Shown here in pieces: positions 51,491-61,925 of a stretch of DNA of 64,000 nt (positions are counted from its first letter, which is position 1; each line of letters starts with the position of its first letter). The DNA is from SZUA-36 sp963727635 (lineage in GTDB: Bacteria; Pseudomonadota; Gammaproteobacteria; Xanthomonadales; SZUA-36), in the NCBI GenBank assembly GCA_963727635.1, contig CAVSHP010000017.1:62001-126000 (forward strand), written 5' to 3'. The position numbers were made by a program, and so were the translations under genes. The notes beneath the pieces are model-generated. The model made no database searches, had not been told where the DNA came from, and saw only the letters and a program-made list of their open reading frames with translations.

Positions 51491-52195
51491 TTATCCCGCT
51501 GCCGGTGCGCGCAGGTCGGAGATGATCTTGCCGGTATTCAAAACCTGTTGGTCGTGGTCCTCTTCACGCCAGGTTTCCCTGATGGCTGCATCGTACCAGT
51601 CGCGCATCGCGTCGAGCTTCAGCATGTGTTGCACGTAGGCCATCGCGGTTTCACCCAAAACCAGGTTGTAGGTCTGTATACGGAAGACCACCGGGGCAAA
51701 AAAGGCATCGACCGCGGTGAATGATTCGCCGGCCAGGAAAGGGCCGCCAAACCGTTGCAGGCCCTCGCTCCAGAGTTCGTCGAGGCGGTCGAGATTGCGT
51801 TGCAGTTCGGGAGATATCGCATTCAGCACGACACGCACCCCGCAGTTCATCGGGCACTGGCCACGTAACGCGGAAAAACCCGCGTGCATTTCCGCGGCCG
51901 CCGAACGTGCCCAGGCGCGTGCCTCTGCGTCGCGTGGCCAGACGCCGGCATGGTGCTCGGCCAGGTACTCGACGATCGCCAGCGATTCCCAGATGACAAA
52001 CTTGCCGTCGTGCAGACAGGGAACCAGGCCATTGGGACTGAAGCTGCGGTATTTGTCCCAGCAGGAACCCGCCAGCAGGGGTTCTATTTTTTCCTCGAAC
52101 GGGATACCCAGCGCCTGCATTAAAACCCAGGGACGCAGTGACCATGATGAATAGTTTTTGTTGGCAATATAGAGAGTAGGCAAGGGTAATTCCAT
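51491..52195 (-). CDS. glutathione S-transferase family protein
   Basis: The protein is 234 residues with an N-terminal thioredoxin-like domain (YIANKNYSSWSLRPWVLMQA, PNGLVPCLHDGKFVIWESLA) and a helical C-terminal domain (FLAGESFTAVDAFFAPVVFR). The serine in NYSSWS is the expected glutathione-activating residue of this bacterial subgroup. Substrate unknown. It is likely independent of the ars genes despite being on the same strand. Confidence 0.87.
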   Translation of the reverse strand: MELPLPTLYIANKNYSSWSLRPWVLMQALGIPFEEKIEPLLAGSCWDKYRSFSPNGLVPCLHDGKFVIWESLAIVEYLAEHHAGVWPRDAEARAWARSAAAEMHAGFSALRGQCPMNCGVRVVLNAISPELQRNLDRLDELWSEGLQRFGGPFLAGESFTAVDAFFAPVVFRIQTYNLVLGETAMAYVQHMLKLDAMRDWYDAAIRETWREEDHDQQVLNTGKIISDLRAPAAG

Positions 52196-52219
52196 CCGTT
52201 TTCAAGCATAATTCAGACT

Positions 52220-54278
52220 ATGATAAATCAATCGCTGGTAAACCCCAAAAGCATTGTTGTCGTTGGCGGGTCGGACAATATCAGGAAACCCGGCGGCAAG
52301 GTTTTAAAAAACATTATCGACGGTGGTTTTGCCGGCAGACTGCTGGTCGTCAACCAGAAAGAAACCTTGGTGCAGGGGTTGGAGTGCCTGTCTTCCGTCG
52401 ATCAGATCGACAATGTTGAACTGGCCATAATTTCAATTCCGGCCGCCCACTGCCCCGGGGTCGTTCACACCCTGGCAAACGCCAAGGGAACCCGCGCGTT
52501 TATCATCCTTTCGGCCGGCTTTGGTGAGGCGGGTGAGCAGGGCAGGCGCTGGGAAAAGGAGATCGTGGCAAGCGTCGACGCAGTCGGCGGCTGCCTGATC
52601 GGGCCCAATTGCATCGGCATCCTGAACGCCAATTACCACGGCGTATTCACCACCCCGATCCCGCCCTACGATGCTAAAGGTTGTGACCTGATCTCGGGTT
52701 CGGGTGCGACGGCGGTTTTCCTGATCGAGGCCGGGATTCCCTCCGGTCTTAAATTTTCCAATGTTTTCTCGGTTGGCAACAGCGCCCAGACCGGTGTCGA
52801 GGAGGTCCTCGAATACCTGGACCTGACACACGATCCGCAGCGGGATTCCTGTATCAAACTGCTCTACCTCGAATCGGTTTCAAACCCGCAAAAACTGCTC
52901 AAACACGCATCATCGCTGGTGCGCAAGGGCGTGCGCATCGCCGCCATCAAGGCGGGTTGCACCGTCGAGGGCAGCCGGGCTGCCGCTTCGCATACCGGCG
53001 CGTTGATGACATCCGACCTGGTCGTTCGTGCACTGTTCAAGAAAGCCGGGATCGTCTATTGCAGCAGCCGGGAAGAATTGCTCAGCGTCGCGTCGGTGTT
53101 TCATTACAGGGAACTGAAGGGCAGGAACATCGCCGTCATCACGCACGCCGGTGGCTCGGCCGTGATGCTGACCGATGCGCTCACGCTGGGCGGTTTGAAA
53201 GTTCCCGCCATCGAAGGCCCGGACGCTGAAAAACTGCTGACATATCTTTACCCCGGTTCCTCGGTGGCCAATCCGATCGATTTCCTGGCCACCGGTACGG
53301 CCGAACAACTGGGTATCATCATCGATTACTGTGAAAAAAAGTTCGAGCAGATCGACGCGATGGTGGTGGTATTCGGCAGTCCCGGTCTGTTCGATGTCGC
53401 CAATGTCTACGCTGTTTTAAGCGACAAGCTGGAAAGCTGTTCGAAGCCGATTTTCCCGGTGCTGCCCTCCGTGATCAACGCCCAGAATGAAATCCGGGGT
53501 TTTCTGTCGAAGGGACACATCAACTTTCCCGACGAGGTGGAACTCGGCAGGGCGCTGGTCGCCATCTACAAGACATCCGTGCCGCAACAGGAGGAGCTGG
53601 CGGATTTTGGACTCGATCACAGCCGTATCACGGGCCATCATCGATGCATCCGGCGACGGGTTTCTATCACCGCCACAGGTAGCGGCGCTGTTGGACGCGG
53701 CGGGTATCCCGCGGGTACAGGAACGGATCGTGACAGAGCTGGCGGAAATTGAGGCGATGCAGGACACGGTCAGCTTTCCCGTGGTGATGAAGATCGTTGG
53801 GCCGGTGCACAAAACCGATGTCGGTGGCGTGTTGCTGAACATCAAGTCCGTCGATGAAATGCAAACCCGCTTCACGCAACTGATGCAAATTGACCGGGCC
53901 GAGGGCGTGCTGATCCAGCCGATGATCGACGGCACGGAATTGTTCATCGGCGTCAAGCGTGAATCAAACTTCGGCCACCTCGTCCTGTGCGGGCTCGGTG
54001 GGATTTTTGTCGAGGTGCTGAATGATTTTTCCTCCTGTTTGTGCCCGGTATCGAAGACCGAATCGCTGACCATGATCCAGCGTTTGAAAGCCTACAAGGT
54101 CATCAGGGGAATCAGGGGCAGGGAGGGTGTCAACGAGGAACTGTTCAGCGAGATTATCCAGCGGATTTCGGCACTGGTGGCCATCGCGCCCGAGATCGCG
54201 GAAATGGATATTAATCCGCTGATGGGTTCCATGCTTGCGATTACAGCGGTCGACACCCGCATCCGGATTCAAAAATAA
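52220..54278 (+). CDS. ADP-forming acyl-CoA synthetase, fused alpha and beta (one apparent frameshift)
   Basis: The alpha part has GGSDNIRKPGGKVLKN, LIGPNCIGILN, FSVGNSAQTGVEEVLEYL and the His of SHTGALMTSD that carries phosphate. The frame slips near 53625, after ELADFG, and continues VSRAIIDASGDGFLSPPQVA. The beta ATP-grasp part then has FPVVMKIVGPVHKTDVGGV and AEMDINPLMG. The joined protein is about 685 residues. It makes ATP from acyl-CoA, or activates an acid, as in archaeal ACD. Substrate is not evident. Confidence 0.88.
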
Positions 54279-54359
54279 GCGTAGGTTTGGGTTCAAGTAA
54301 GATTGAATACATTTTTGGTGGTTTCGTTAGAGGCCGTGCGCTCAACAGGCCGGGCGGTA

Positions 54360-54437
54360 CTCACTGCCCAGCCTTATCCGGCCCTACGGGCTACCCTCAG
54401 CCAGGTTTTCGCCTGATCGGGACCGCTGGCCAGTGAG
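54360..54437. repeat. imperfect inverted repeat in convergent gap
   Basis: CTCACTGCCCAGC (54360-54372) faces GCTGGCCAGTGAG (54425-54437) with one mismatch. The left arm resembles GTCACTACCCAGCC of the inverted repeat near 40311, so the two may belong to one repeat family. The 271-base gap 54279-54549 holds no gene. Confidence 0.5.
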
Positions 54438-54549
54438 CACAGACAGTAAGCACCTGCCGGGTCCTTGCACCTTTGTTAGTTCAGCTGTTTGCCGATACGT
54501 CAGTCCTGAAAGCTAACTGAAGGGCAAATCGCGCCCCCCGTTTTATCGC

Positions 54550-56545
54550 TCAGCGGCGCTTGCGACCCTTGCCCACTTCGTCAGCGGTCGATTCAGGCAG
54601 CGTGATGGTCCCGGACAGCGATGGGAAAGCGTGGGTTTTATGCGGAATCGCCATGGCATCGACGAAGTAGTCCTGGAAGCTTCGCTCCAAGGCGGTTTCC
54701 ACCTTTTCCACCTGCCGCACCCGTGCTTCAATTTCCCTGCGTGAAGCACAGTTGAGCAGGGCAATCCGGGCACCCGTGCCCGCAGCGTTGTCAGCTGATG
54801 ACACCTGCTTGAGCTCGCAATCGGGTATCAGCCCAAGCACCATCGCGTATTTGACGTCGATGTGGCTGCCAAAGGCGCCGGCCAGCCGAATCCGGTCCAC
54901 CTTGTCGATTCCCATGCGGTTCATCAACAACTGCGCACCGGCGTAAAGAGCCGCCTTGGCCAACTGGATGGCACGCACATCGGTTTGCCGGATACGGATA
55001 ACGGGCTCGCCATCGTGCAACAGGTAGGAAAAGGTGCGTCCATTGGCTTCAATTCGTTTGTTGCGTGCGGCCAACTCGCCATCGATCACACCGTCCGGAC
55101 GTATGATGCCGGCCAGGTACATACAGGCAATGGCCTCGATAATTCCGGAGCCGCAGATACCGGTGACGGCCTGATCCCGCGTCTCTTCTGCAAAACCGGG
55201 GTCATTGGACCAGCAACGGCTGCCGACGAGCTTGAACCGTGGTTCCAGGGTCTCCTTGTTTATCCTGACCCGCTCGATGGCGCCGGGCGCCGCGCGCTGA
55301 CCGGCACTGATCTGCGCGCCTTCAAAGGCAGGCCCGGTCGGACTGGAGGCGGCCATCAGCCGCTCGTGGTTGCCCAGGATAATTTCAGCATTGGTGCCAA
55401 CGTCTATGATCAGGCTTGATTTCATCCGATTCCCACGGTCTTTCGGCCAGCATCACAGCGGCCGTATCGGCGCCGACATGGCCCGCGATACATGGCAGGA
55501 TATAGGCACGGCTGCCTGCAGGCATCTGCAAATCCAGCGCGCTGGCCGCGACCTCGATCGCCTGGTCGGTCGCAAGCGCAAAGGGTGATTGACCCAGCGG
55601 CGCAGGATCGAGACCCAGCAGCAGGTGGTGCATGACCGGGTTGCCGACCAGTGTCAGTTCCAGGACGTGGCCGACATCGATGCCGGCCTCATCGATCACG
55701 GACATCAGCAAGCCGTTGATGGCCGACCTGACAGCCGTGGTCATCTGCGCTGCTCCTCCGGCGTTGTGCATCGCGTATGACACCCGGCTCATCAGGTCTT
55801 CGCCGTAGCGTATCTGCGGATTCATCGCCCCGGCGCTGGCCAGCACTTCACCGCTTAACAGATCGCACAGATGAACGGCGATGGTGGTGGAGCCCACATC
55901 CACTGCCGCACCGTAGATTTTATCCCTGAAGCCCGCCCAGACCGCGACGATACGGGCGCCATCGCGCAGCGCCACCGTGACCTGCCAGTTGCCTTCCCGC
56001 AATGCGGCCTGCAATGACTGCAGAACCTCGAGATCAAGAACCAGTCCCGACAGACCCCAGTCCCGCCGTAGCGCGTGCTTCAGGCGTTGTGCATCACCTT
56101 CCGGGTTTTGCAGATCCGGTTCGGACACCTCGATGAAATACAGGCGGATGACGGGATCGAGTTCAATCGTGTGGGCCTCGTAGTCTTTGCGCACGACCTG
56201 TTGGTGTAACTGGCTGGCGGCCGGTACGTCGATCCGAACATCGGCGAGGATCCTTGCCTGGCAACTGAGGCGGTTGCCCTGCGTAAGTTGCCCGCTGTGC
56301 ATGCAAAGGACTTCGTTTTCGGTCAGTTCACTCAGGTGCGCCGGGCTGGATACCATTGCCTCCTTCGGGAAGGTGCCGTCCACCGGTTCGACCTGGCAAC
56401 GCCCGCAACAGGCCCTGCCGCCGCAAATGGAGTCGATATCAACACCCAGTTCGCGCGCGGCCTGGAGCACCGGCGTACCGAGGGGAAACCGTCCCCGTTT
56501 ACCGGATGGGCTGAACAGGATCAGGGCTTTTTTTGCAGCGGGCAT
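54550..56545 (-). CDS. RACo-type ferredoxin/ASKHA activator of corrinoid proteins (one apparent frameshift)
   Basis: About 664 residues after joining. An N-terminal [2Fe-2S] ferredoxin domain has CGGRACCGRCQVE with a later LSCQ. The ASKHA ATPase domain has AAVDVGSTTIAVHLCDL, MNPQIRYGEDLMSRV and LTLVGNPVMHHLL. The slip is near 55420, before SSLIIDVGTNAEIIL. Then come GICGSGIIEA and LAGAFGSHIDV. Such proteins reduce Co(II) to Co(I) in corrinoid proteins using ATP. It closes the methyl-transfer cluster read from 60407. Confidence 0.88.
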
Positions 56546-56578
56546 GAGATTTCGTCTGCGTCCTTTTGTCGTTTTCGC

Positions 56579-57475
56579 TCAGGTCCGTGCCGGTCTGCGC
56601 CGGCGCCGTCTGCCGTCTTCACCGCCGGCCGGCGGTTCACGGTAGGCGGTGATCCAGCGCATGCATTGCGGGTCGTGGTTGAGCATGACATCGGCCCCGC
56701 GTATGGCCTGCATCAATTCCGCCGTCATCGGGTTGGTGATGGCGGACGTCAAACCGGCGCCGATGGCCATGCTGATGAAAGCGGTGTTGAGCCCGGCCCG
56801 GTTGGGTAAACCAAAACTGATGTTCGATGCGCCGCAGGTCGTATTCACCCCGAGTTCGGTGCGTAAACGATGGATCAGCTCCAGCACCTGCACGGCTGAA
56901 TCCGCGATCGCACCGACCGGCATGGCCAGCGGATCGACCACCACGTCACAGGCGGGGATACCGTGGTCCGAGGCCCGGTTGATGATTTTTCTTGCGACCT
57001 CGAAGCGCACGTTGATGTCGGTGGATATACCGCTATCATCGTTGCAGATTGCCACCACCGCTGCGCCGTATTTTTTGACCAGCGGCAAGACCCGTTCGAG
57101 ACGCTCCTCCTCGCCGGTGACGGAATTGAGCAGTGCCTTGCCCTGGTATGCCGCAAGACCGGCCTCCAGCGCAGTGACCATGGATGAGTCGATCGACAGC
57201 GGCACGTCCGTCAGCGACTGCACCAGGCGGACAGCCCTGGTCATCAGCGCAGGTTCATCCGCCATTGGCACGCCGGCGTTGACATCCAGCACGTGGGCGC
57301 CGGCCGCGACCTGGGCGATGGCATCCGCCTCCACGCGACTGAAATCCCCGGCTTGCATTTCTTCCGCCAGCAGACGCCTGCCGGTGGGGTTAATACGTTC
57401 GCCGATGATGGCAAAGGGCCTGCCAAAGCCGATCACGACCTCTTTGCTGGCGGAACTGATGATGGTGTCGGTCAT
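56579..57475 (-). CDS. methyltetrahydrofolate:corrinoid methyltransferase (pterin-binding family)
   Basis: The protein is 298 residues with a DHPS-like barrel: FAIIGERINPTGRRLL, HVLDVNAGVPMADEP, LSIDSSMVTALEAGL, NSVTGEEERLERVLPL and TTCGASNISFGLPNR. This matches the AcsE/MtgA group that passes methyl groups between corrinoid protein and tetrahydrofolate. The tail is arginine-rich (GRRRRRRPART). It completes the path from methylated substrate to folate C1 pool. Confidence 0.9.
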   Translation of the reverse strand: MTDTIISSASKEVVIGFGRPFAIIGERINPTGRRLLAEEMQAGDFSRVEADAIAQVAAGAHVLDVNAGVPMADEPALMTRAVRLVQSLTDVPLSIDSSMVTALEAGLAAYQGKALLNSVTGEEERLERVLPLVKKYGAAVVAICNDDSGISTDINVRFEVARKIINRASDHGIPACDVVVDPLAMPVGAIADSAVQVLELIHRLRTELGVNTTCGASNISFGLPNRAGLNTAFISMAIGAGLTSAITNPMTAELMQAIRGADVMLNHDPQCMRWITAYREPPAGGEDGRRRRRRPART

Positions 57476-57477
57476 TT

Positions 57478-58119
57478 TTAAGTACCTGCCTTGAAAGTTA
57501 AATCAGCGACCTGCCTGCGGTCGGTGCCAGCTACCAACACGGGCTTCAGCACGGCCGATAACGGTGCGTCGCCGCAATAGTGAAATACATAACTCAAACC
57601 CAGGGTTTCCGCATGGCGCCGGGCCATGGCCTGCAGCTCCTGTGAATCGCTTTGGGCGAGGTAGACCAGCCGCCGGTAGTTGCTGAAATACACCGGTTTC
57701 AATTGCGGCAGACGGTCTATCCCAAGCCCCTTGATGACCAGGCGCTCAAAATGCCGGGTGAGAAAATCGGTCAGGTAGAAGCTGCCGGGTTCGGTTTCCG
57801 CCAGGGCCCGGAACGGTTCTCTGCCGGTGAAAAACTCGTAACAATGGGCGCCGGGGATGCGTTCGACGCCATACGCCTGCAAAACCCGGTCCAGTGCGCC
57901 GCCGGTGCCACAATCGGCGTAGGCGACGAAAATCTTTTTGTACAGACCTGCCTGCGCATCAATCCTGGCCTTGATCGCCGCCGGGATCAGCTCCGGCCGG
58001 TTGTGCAGTGCGGGCGGCAGACATTGTATTTCGATGTGGTCCCACTGGTTCAGTTGCCGGATGCGTACCAGTTCCCTGGCAATCGCACCGCAGGCAATGA
58101 GCAGAACTTTATCCTGCAT
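57478..58119 (-). CDS. DUF1638 protein
   Basis: The protein is 213 residues, beginning VLLIACGAIARELVRI; YADCGTGGALDRVL and YFSNYRRLVYLAQ are further conserved DUF1638 stretches. Function unknown; the family is repeatedly found in MttB-type methyltransferase operons, as here between the corrinoid protein and the folate methyltransferase genes. Conserved Cys and His residues (ACGA, CLPP, HCYEFF) could bind a metal. Confidence 0.85.
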   Translation of the reverse strand: MQDKVLLIACGAIARELVRIRQLNQWDHIEIQCLPPALHNRPELIPAAIKARIDAQAGLYKKIFVAYADCGTGGALDRVLQAYGVERIPGAHCYEFFTGREPFRALAETEPGSFYLTDFLTRHFERLVIKGLGIDRLPQLKPVYFSNYRRLVYLAQSDSQELQAMARRHAETLGLSYVFHYCGDAPLSAVLKPVLVAGTDRRQVADLTFKAGT

Positions 58120-58138
58120 TGCACACCGCTAGCATGGC

Positions 58139-58831
58139 TCAGGCGGCCGCGACCATGGACCTGGCCACTTCCGCGGCGATGGCGGCATCGCGGCAATAGG
58201 CGTCCGCACCGATGGCCCGGCAGAACTCCTCGTTCAGCGGCGCACCGCCCACCAGCACGATGGTGTTGTCCCTGATGCCCCTTTCCTTCATACGCTCGAT
58301 AACGACTTTCATGTAGGGCATGGTCGTGGTCAACAGCGCTGACATGCCTAAGATGGTCGCGCCTTTTTGCTCGAGGGCATCGATATAGGTGTCCGCATCG
58401 ATGTTGACACCAAGATCGGTGACCTCGAAGCCTGCGCCTTCCAGCATCATGCCGACGAGGTTCTTGCCGATGTCATGGATGTCACCCTTGACGGTGCCGA
58501 CCACGACCTTGCCGATGGGTTGGGCGCCGCTGGCCGACAGTACCGGTTTGAGCAGTGCCATACCCGCTTTCATCGCGTTGGCGGACATCAATACCTCGGG
58601 AACAAACAGGATTCCGTCACGAAAATCGACACCGACCGCGGCCATGCCGCCGACCAGCGCTTTTTCCAGCACCTTCGAGGCGTCCCAGCCACGCTCGAGG
58701 AGTATCCGCGTTCCCTCGGCGATTTCTTCCGCGAGGCCGTCATAGATGTCGTCGTGCATCTGCTTGATGAGTTCTTCATCCGGCAGTTCTGCGAGGATGA
58801 TTTCATCGTTGTCGTCGTATTCGTCGCTCAT
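58139..58831 (-). CDS. B12-binding corrinoid protein
   Basis: The protein is 230 residues. An acidic N-terminus leads a helical cap domain (ISEGTRILLERGWDA-like EGTRILLERGWDASKVLEKA) and a B12-binding Rossmann domain with GTVKGDIHDIGKNLVGMML, whose His is the lower cobalt ligand, plus GMSALLTTTMPYMK and VLVGGAPLNEEFC. It receives methyl from the MttB-family enzyme encoded upstream and gives it to the folate methyltransferase. It belongs to the MtgC/MttC group. Confidence 0.93.
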   Translation of the reverse strand: MSDEYDDNDEIILAELPDEELIKQMHDDIYDGLAEEIAEGTRILLERGWDASKVLEKALVGGMAAVGVDFRDGILFVPEVLMSANAMKAGMALLKPVLSASGAQPIGKVVVGTVKGDIHDIGKNLVGMMLEGAGFEVTDLGVNIDADTYIDALEQKGATILGMSALLTTTMPYMKVVIERMKERGIRDNTIVLVGGAPLNEEFCRAIGADAYCRDAAIAAEVARSMVAAA

Positions 58832-58868
58832 CTGGTTTTATGCCTCGTCAAAGTATTCTGTTGTGTTG

Positions 58869-60407
58869 TTACCAACGGCTACCGCCGGCGCGCATGTCTT
58901 CGCGCGCCAGCAGGATCGGGAAAGTCGCCCTGATCTTCGCATCGGTAAGCGGGTCGATATATTCCGGGTAGTGGCTGGACAGAATCGATTTTACCCGTCT
59001 GCCCGCCTGCTCGCGGATATCCGTTGAGCCCGCAGCCTGCCATTCTTCCACCGTGCTGCGGTCGGCGAGGGCGGGATACTCGTAACCGCTGCGCATCAGC
59101 TCCAGGGTCTGCCGGTTGCGCAGAAAATGACCTTCACCATGCACCACCTGTTCGATCACCTTGTACGACAGGGTTTCCTCGTTGACTTCGATACCGCGCA
59201 CGGTCCGCAATACGGCGCCGAGCAGGTCGTTGTCGATCACCAGGGATTCGAGCGACAGGGCCATCAGGCTGCCGAGCATGCCGCTGGACTCGGAGACGTT
59301 GTTACAACCGGTTTGCGCCGCCAGCGCGATCGCCAGGGCTTTTTCATAACCGGCCTGGTAATCGGGCAGCTTGGAATCCGTCATGCCCGCGCCGACCGAG
59401 CTGGGCAGTCCATAAAAATTCACCATCTGGGCCGCAGCGGCGGATACCACGGCTTCCTCGCCGCTACCGCCGCTGAATGAACCGCTGCGCAGGTCGGAAA
59501 CAAATGGCCAGGGCCCGAGGACCACCGGAAAACCGGGTTCGATCACGTCGATCATCAGCAGACAGGCGAGCGCTTCTGCGACCGACTGCACCACCGCACC
59601 GGCCAGTGCCGCGGGCGCCGTTGCGCCTGCCTGTGGCGCTACGATCACCCAGATGGGCGCCCCCATCTTGATGGATTCCACGCAGACCTCGCTGTTGTCC
59701 TGGCCATAGCGCAACGGTGAGATCACCGGGCAACCGCCGCCGTTGGCGAACGGCCGCTGAAGATATTTCTGCTTGCCGCCGGCAATCATGTAGAGCATCT
59801 CGAGTGTCGGTTGAACATGCGATGCATCCGCAAAAGTCAGTTGCAGGTGCTTGCCGGTACCGGCCGCGCTGGCATAGGCCGAGTTGATATCGCAGACAAG
59901 CTGGTCTTCGATTTCAGTTGCAACCACCAGGCGGGAGAAGGCGTGGATATTCGCCATTTGATCCGTCAGTCGGGCCGCATCGTAAATATCCAGCAGGGTC
60001 GAGGGGCGGTATGTGGATGCACCGACATCCAGCATGTTGACCGCCTCACCACCGCCGTAGGTATGGACGCGAAGACCGCCGATTTCGAGATCGTGTTTTG
60101 GTTCACGACCCAGCAGTTGCACGTTTTTCGGCGCGCCGGCAATCACGTCCTCCACCAGCGCCCTGGGAAAGCACAGCCTGCCGTGCGTGTTGACAAAGCA
60201 ACCCCGCTGCACTGCACGTTCTTTTACGACCGGTATCGGATCACCCATGCCGATGTTCTCGAGCACGTCCAGAACGGTCTGATGAATCTGTTTTTCATCG
60301 GATTCTGTGAGCGGCCGGAAACGGCCACCCGGCATACCCGGAACGACCGCGGAAACCGTCGTGTTATTGTCCTGCCGGGATTGTCTCCCTCTGCGCATCA
60401 TGTCCAC
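58869..60407 (-). CDS. MttB-superfamily methyltransferase, non-pyrrolysine type
   Basis: The protein is 512 residues, an uninterrupted frame with no internal amber codon, so it is the non-pyrrolysine class (glycine betaine MtgB-like or another quaternary amine). Features are VLENIGMGDP, VHTYGGGEAVNMLDVG, SPLRYGQDNSEVCVESI and PSSVGAGMTDSKLPDYQAGY. It should remove a methyl group from a quaternary amine and load it on the corrinoid protein encoded next. It is divergent from the aminotransferase at 60614, with a CRP/FNR-type box between. Substrate cannot be read from sequence. Confidence 0.88.
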   Translation of the reverse strand: MDMMRRGRQSRQDNNTTVSAVVPGMPGGRFRPLTESDEKQIHQTVLDVLENIGMGDPIPVVKERAVQRGCFVNTHGRLCFPRALVEDVIAGAPKNVQLLGREPKHDLEIGGLRVHTYGGGEAVNMLDVGASTYRPSTLLDIYDAARLTDQMANIHAFSRLVVATEIEDQLVCDINSAYASAAGTGKHLQLTFADASHVQPTLEMLYMIAGGKQKYLQRPFANGGGCPVISPLRYGQDNSEVCVESIKMGAPIWVIVAPQAGATAPAALAGAVVQSVAEALACLLMIDVIEPGFPVVLGPWPFVSDLRSGSFSGGSGEEAVVSAAAAQMVNFYGLPSSVGAGMTDSKLPDYQAGYEKALAIALAAQTGCNNVSESSGMLGSLMALSLESLVIDNDLLGAVLRTVRGIEVNEETLSYKVIEQVVHGEGHFLRNRQTLELMRSGYEYPALADRSTVEEWQAAGSTDIREQAGRRVKSILSSHYPEYIDPLTDAKIRATFPILLAREDMRAGGSRW

Positions 60408-60484
60408 CTATTGATTGTTCTTCAGGTTTCACCCGCCATTTTCTTTGGCAATTGACATTAGAAGGTATCTCGTCAGACGCTGGA

Positions 60485-60498
60485 ATGATCTAAATCAT
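60485..60498. promoter_or_regulatory. CRP/FNR-type box between methyltransferase and aminotransferase
   Basis: ATGAT-CTAA-ATCAT is a perfect palindrome in its half-sites with eight of ten FNR consensus bases, located 78 bases from the leftward start and 116 from the rightward start. Confidence 0.5.
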
Positions 60499-60613
60499 AT
60501 GGTTGATAAACAACTCGGTATAATGTTCACATATGCTCTGAGCAGGCAGGTTCAGTAGCGTGCGCAAATAAGAATTTTCAAGAAATTTCGGCAGAAAGAC
60601 CCAGGATAAACTC

Positions 60614-61912
60614 ATGAATCTCATCTCGGACAGAACCTCCCTCATCGCCACCGAAAATGCCTTCAAGGTGGGCCCTTATATCGCCGCCCTGGAAAACGCC
60701 GGGCACAAGGTGATCAAATGCAACCTGGGTGAACCTGATTTCCCCCTGCCTGTGCACATACGCGAAGAGGTCAAGGCGCAACTGGACAAGGACAATGTTC
60801 ACTACACCGATCCGCAGGGTATTCTTTCACTCAGAAAGGCCGTTGCGAAGTACATCGGCGAGGCGCGCGGTATCGAAATCACAGCGGAACAGGTGGTGGT
60901 TTTTCCGGGTGGAAAACCGCCTATTGGCCTGTGCCAGCAGACCTATTGCAACCCGGGTGACGAGATCATCTACCCGAGCCCCGGGTTTCCGATATACGAG
61001 TCCTTTATCAATTACGTGGGCGCGGTGCCGGTGCCTTTGCATCTGCGCGAGGAACTGGGTTTCAGTTTTACCGGTGCGGACCTCGAAAAACTGATTACAC
61101 CGAGGACCAAGCTGATCTATCTGAATTTCCCTTCGAACCCGACCGGCGGTGTGGCCTCGCGTGAACAACTCGAAGAGATCGCCGCAGTCATCAAGCGGAA
61201 ATGCGACCCGAATATTCGCATCTACTCCGACGAGATTTATGAAAATATCCTGTTTGACGGAGCTGAAAACTACAGCATCGCTTCGGTGCCGGGTATGCAG
61301 GAAAAAACCATCATCGCGACCGGCGCTTCGAAGTCGTACTCGTGGACCGGCGGTCGTATCGGCTGGGTGGTGTTCCCGACGACCCAGGAAGCCCAGCTGT
61401 TCAAGAACCTGAATATCAATTACTTCTCCTGTATCCCGCCATATAACCAGGAGGGAGCGAGGGTCGCCATTGAATCGCCCTTAAGCAAAGGGAGCATTGC
61501 GGCCATGAACGCCGCGTTCGAAGAGAGACGGGATTTTGTGGTCAACGCGCTCAATGCCATGCCCGGTGTCGAATGCCAGTTACCCAAGGGTGCGTTTTAT
61601 GTGTTCCCGAACATAGCCGGTGTCGTCAGGAATATGAAGATCGACAAGGCTTTTGCGGCGCTGCCGGAAACCGTCCGGAAAACCACCAGTCCGTCGACCC
61701 TGTTCCAGATGTTCCTGCTGTGGAATTACCAGGTGGCGACAATGGACCGGAAATCATTTGGCCAGATCGGCGCCGGGGACATGCATTACCTGAGAATTTC
61801 AATTGCCACCGGCCTGGAAGACCTGAAAATCGGCATGCAACGCATGGCCGATGCAATCGCCGACCAGGCGGGCTTTGACCAGTTCATCAAAGACGGAAAG
61901 CATTTTTCTTAG
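60614..61912 (+). CDS. class I/II aminotransferase
   Basis: The protein is 432 residues, fold type I PLP enzyme. CNLGEPDFPLPVHI, HYTDPQGILSLRKAVAKYI, LNFPSNPTGGVASREQL, RIYSDEIYENILFDG and TGASKSYSWTGGRIGW (PLP lysine) are visible. It resembles aspartate/aromatic-type transaminases but is longer, with an insertion near PETVRKTTSPSTLF. It is 13 bases ahead of a transketolase gene in the same operon, so it may feed a keto acid or aldehyde into a sugar-phosphate exchange. This is inference. Confidence 0.88.
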   Translation: MNLISDRTSLIATENAFKVGPYIAALENAGHKVIKCNLGEPDFPLPVHIREEVKAQLDKDNVHYTDPQGILSLRKAVAKYIGEARGIEITAEQVVVFPGGKPPIGLCQQTYCNPGDEIIYPSPGFPIYESFINYVGAVPVPLHLREELGFSFTGADLEKLITPRTKLIYLNFPSNPTGGVASREQLEEIAAVIKRKCDPNIRIYSDEIYENILFDGAENYSIASVPGMQEKTIIATGASKSYSWTGGRIGWVVFPTTQEAQLFKNLNINYFSCIPPYNQEGARVAIESPLSKGSIAAMNAAFEERRDFVVNALNAMPGVECQLPKGAFYVFPNIAGVVRNMKIDKAFAALPETVRKTTSPSTLFQMFLLWNYQVATMDRKSFGQIGAGDMHYLRISIATGLEDLKIGMQRMADAIADQAGFDQFIKDGKHFS

Positions 61913-61925
61913 AAGGAATCATCAA

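Noticed and set aside
58869..60407. Pyrrolysine-containing trimethylamine methyltransferase
   Set aside because: The frame is continuous with no internal amber codon and no pylTSBCD genes are seen; it is the non-pyrrolysine branch.
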